In this document: one piece after another, positions 63,400 to 64,000 of the stretch
Layout: the number at the start of each line of letters is the position of its first letter
How positions within the stretch are numbered: position 1 is the stretch's first letter
NCBI RefSeq assembly: GCF_030766725.1
Contig: NZ_JARQWR010000005.1
Span: forward strand, 186,001 to 250,000
Length of the DNA: 64,000 bases
From: Flavobacterium aerium
Lineage (GTDB): Bacteria; Bacteroidota; Bacteroidia; Flavobacteriales; Flavobacteriaceae
Direction: 5' to 3'
Program-made: the position numbers and the translations under genes
Notes under the pieces: model-generated
What the model was told of the DNA's origin: nothing
Databases searched by the model: none
Seen by the model: only the letters and a program-made list of their open reading frames with translations

Positions 63400-64000
63400 A
63401 TGAATAAAACATTGTTTCGCTTATTAGTAGTTTTGATGAGTTTATCCTTAATTGGGATAATTCTAGTGCAGGTATATTGGATAAATTCTTCGTTGAATAA
63501 CAACGAAGAGCAATTTAAATATCACGTTAAACAGGTTATTGGGAATGTAGCAGATAAGCTACAAGAGCAAGAAACCTATAGTTTTTTGACTAAATACAAT
63601 CAGTTAAAAGATAGTATTGGTAAAGATCCCAAACAAAGTGAATTATTACAGTTTTTTTATGTTCAGAGAGATACTCGAACAAATGAAACTATTATTTATT
63701 CAAATAGTATTATACCATTAGATTATAATATTAATTCATCATCGTTCTTTGATAATAAATCAGATTCATTAAAACTGAAAAGTTTTGTATCAAAACGACG
63801 TACTGAGATTTATAATGGAAGTCCTATTGATAACTCCAGTATTCAAAATAATGCCTCACCCGATTTAAAGATTGAAAAAATGGGTAGATTGGATATTTTG
63901 GATAAGGCACAGTTTGAAATATCATTTAAAGATATTGCAGCGTTAAAGCCATTACAGGATAGAATTTCTAAAGAAAAATTAAAGGAATTACTGGATAAAG
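63400..64000 (+). CDS. Probable sensor histidine kinase, 5' part only
   Basis: The frame runs from ATG 63400 past the right edge without a stop. Residues 1-32 hold a membrane helix (LLVVLMSLSLIGIILVQVYW), then a periplasmic sensor region (NNNEEQFKYHVKQVIGNVADKL...FYVQRDTRTNETIIYSNSI). The same N-terminal form is known from flavobacterial two-component histidine kinases located after coaE; the kinase core lies outside the window. The -7-like TAATTTTG at 63387-63394 is only 5 bases before the ATG, hinting at a leaderless message. Confidence 0.65.
   Translation, partial: MNKTLFRLLVVLMSLSLIGIILVQVYWINSSLNNNEEQFKYHVKQVIGNVADKLQEQETYSFLTKYNQLKDSIGKDPKQSELLQFFYVQRDTRTNETIIYSNSIIPLDYNINSSSFFDNKSDSLKLKSFVSKRRTEIYNGSPIDNSSIQNNASPDLKIEKMGRLDILDKAQFEISFKDIAALKPLQDRISKEKLKELLDK

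Overview
The window is chromosomal DNA from a low-GC member of the Bacteroidota, almost certainly family Flavobacteriaceae (Flavobacterium or Myroides-like; the genus cannot be fixed by reading alone). Evidence: consensus Bacteroidota promoters (TTTG, 18-22 nt, TAnnTTTG) instead of sigma70 boxes; no Shine-Dalgarno bias; type IX secretion (T9SS) C-terminal sorting domains; a Bacteroidota-type omega-like protein; DUF4835, DUF6495 and DUF6913 family genes; an rpsF-rpsR-rplI operon without ssb; and a tmRNA whose tag reads GENNYALAA.

Region 1 (1-13.1 kb, + strand) is the right part of a nonribosomal peptide cluster that continues past the left edge. In order: type II thioesterase (3' part), a PvdE/SyrD-type cyclic-peptide ABC exporter, an aspartate kinase with a divergent regulatory half, a C-A-T-C synthetase whose adenylation pocket reads as a glycine code, an exported S33-type serine peptidase with a C-terminal multi-helix membrane anchor, a circularly permuted ATP-grasp-like protein, an Sfp-type phosphopantetheinyl transferase, and an exported GIN-domain (DUF2807) protein. 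A peptide made in the cytoplasm, exported to the periplasm and trimmed there by a membrane-held peptidase (logic like pyoverdine, colibactin or xenocoumacin) is the working hypothesis. This is the most likely undescribed system in the window.

Region 2 (13.1-18.1 kb, - strand) holds accessory genes (a lipoprotein S33 hydrolase, an exported erythromycin-esterase-like enzyme, an AraC regulator) that end at the 3' end of ssrA (tmRNA), a classic integration hotspot. Two degenerate copies of the tmRNA/tRNA-like 3' end lie at about 13.15 and 14.42 kb, so regions 1-2 may be an island or layered insertions.

Region 3 (18.2-54.8 kb) is mainly core genome: an AlaDH/PNT-family dehydrogenase, a secreted PNGase F-like glycosidase with a T9SS tail, kdsA, YeeE/YedE sulfur-transport pair, clpS-prmA, an OprP-like porin, tpiA-TlpA, a lone DppB-type permease, folP, rlmH, nadC, priA, a LytTR regulator, ribosomal proteins, ligA, a split 5'-nucleotidase, dapA, ferritin, and the bamD-rpoZ-coaBC-DUF4835-recN-TPR-fabI run.

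Region 4 (54.8-64 kb) has two T9SS-exported adhesin-like proteins with almost identical C-terminal sorting domains, then a GT2 glycosyltransferase, coaE and the 5' part of a probable sensor histidine kinase. The only RNA gene seen is ssrA; no tRNA, rRNA, CRISPR array, transposase or integrase was recognised.
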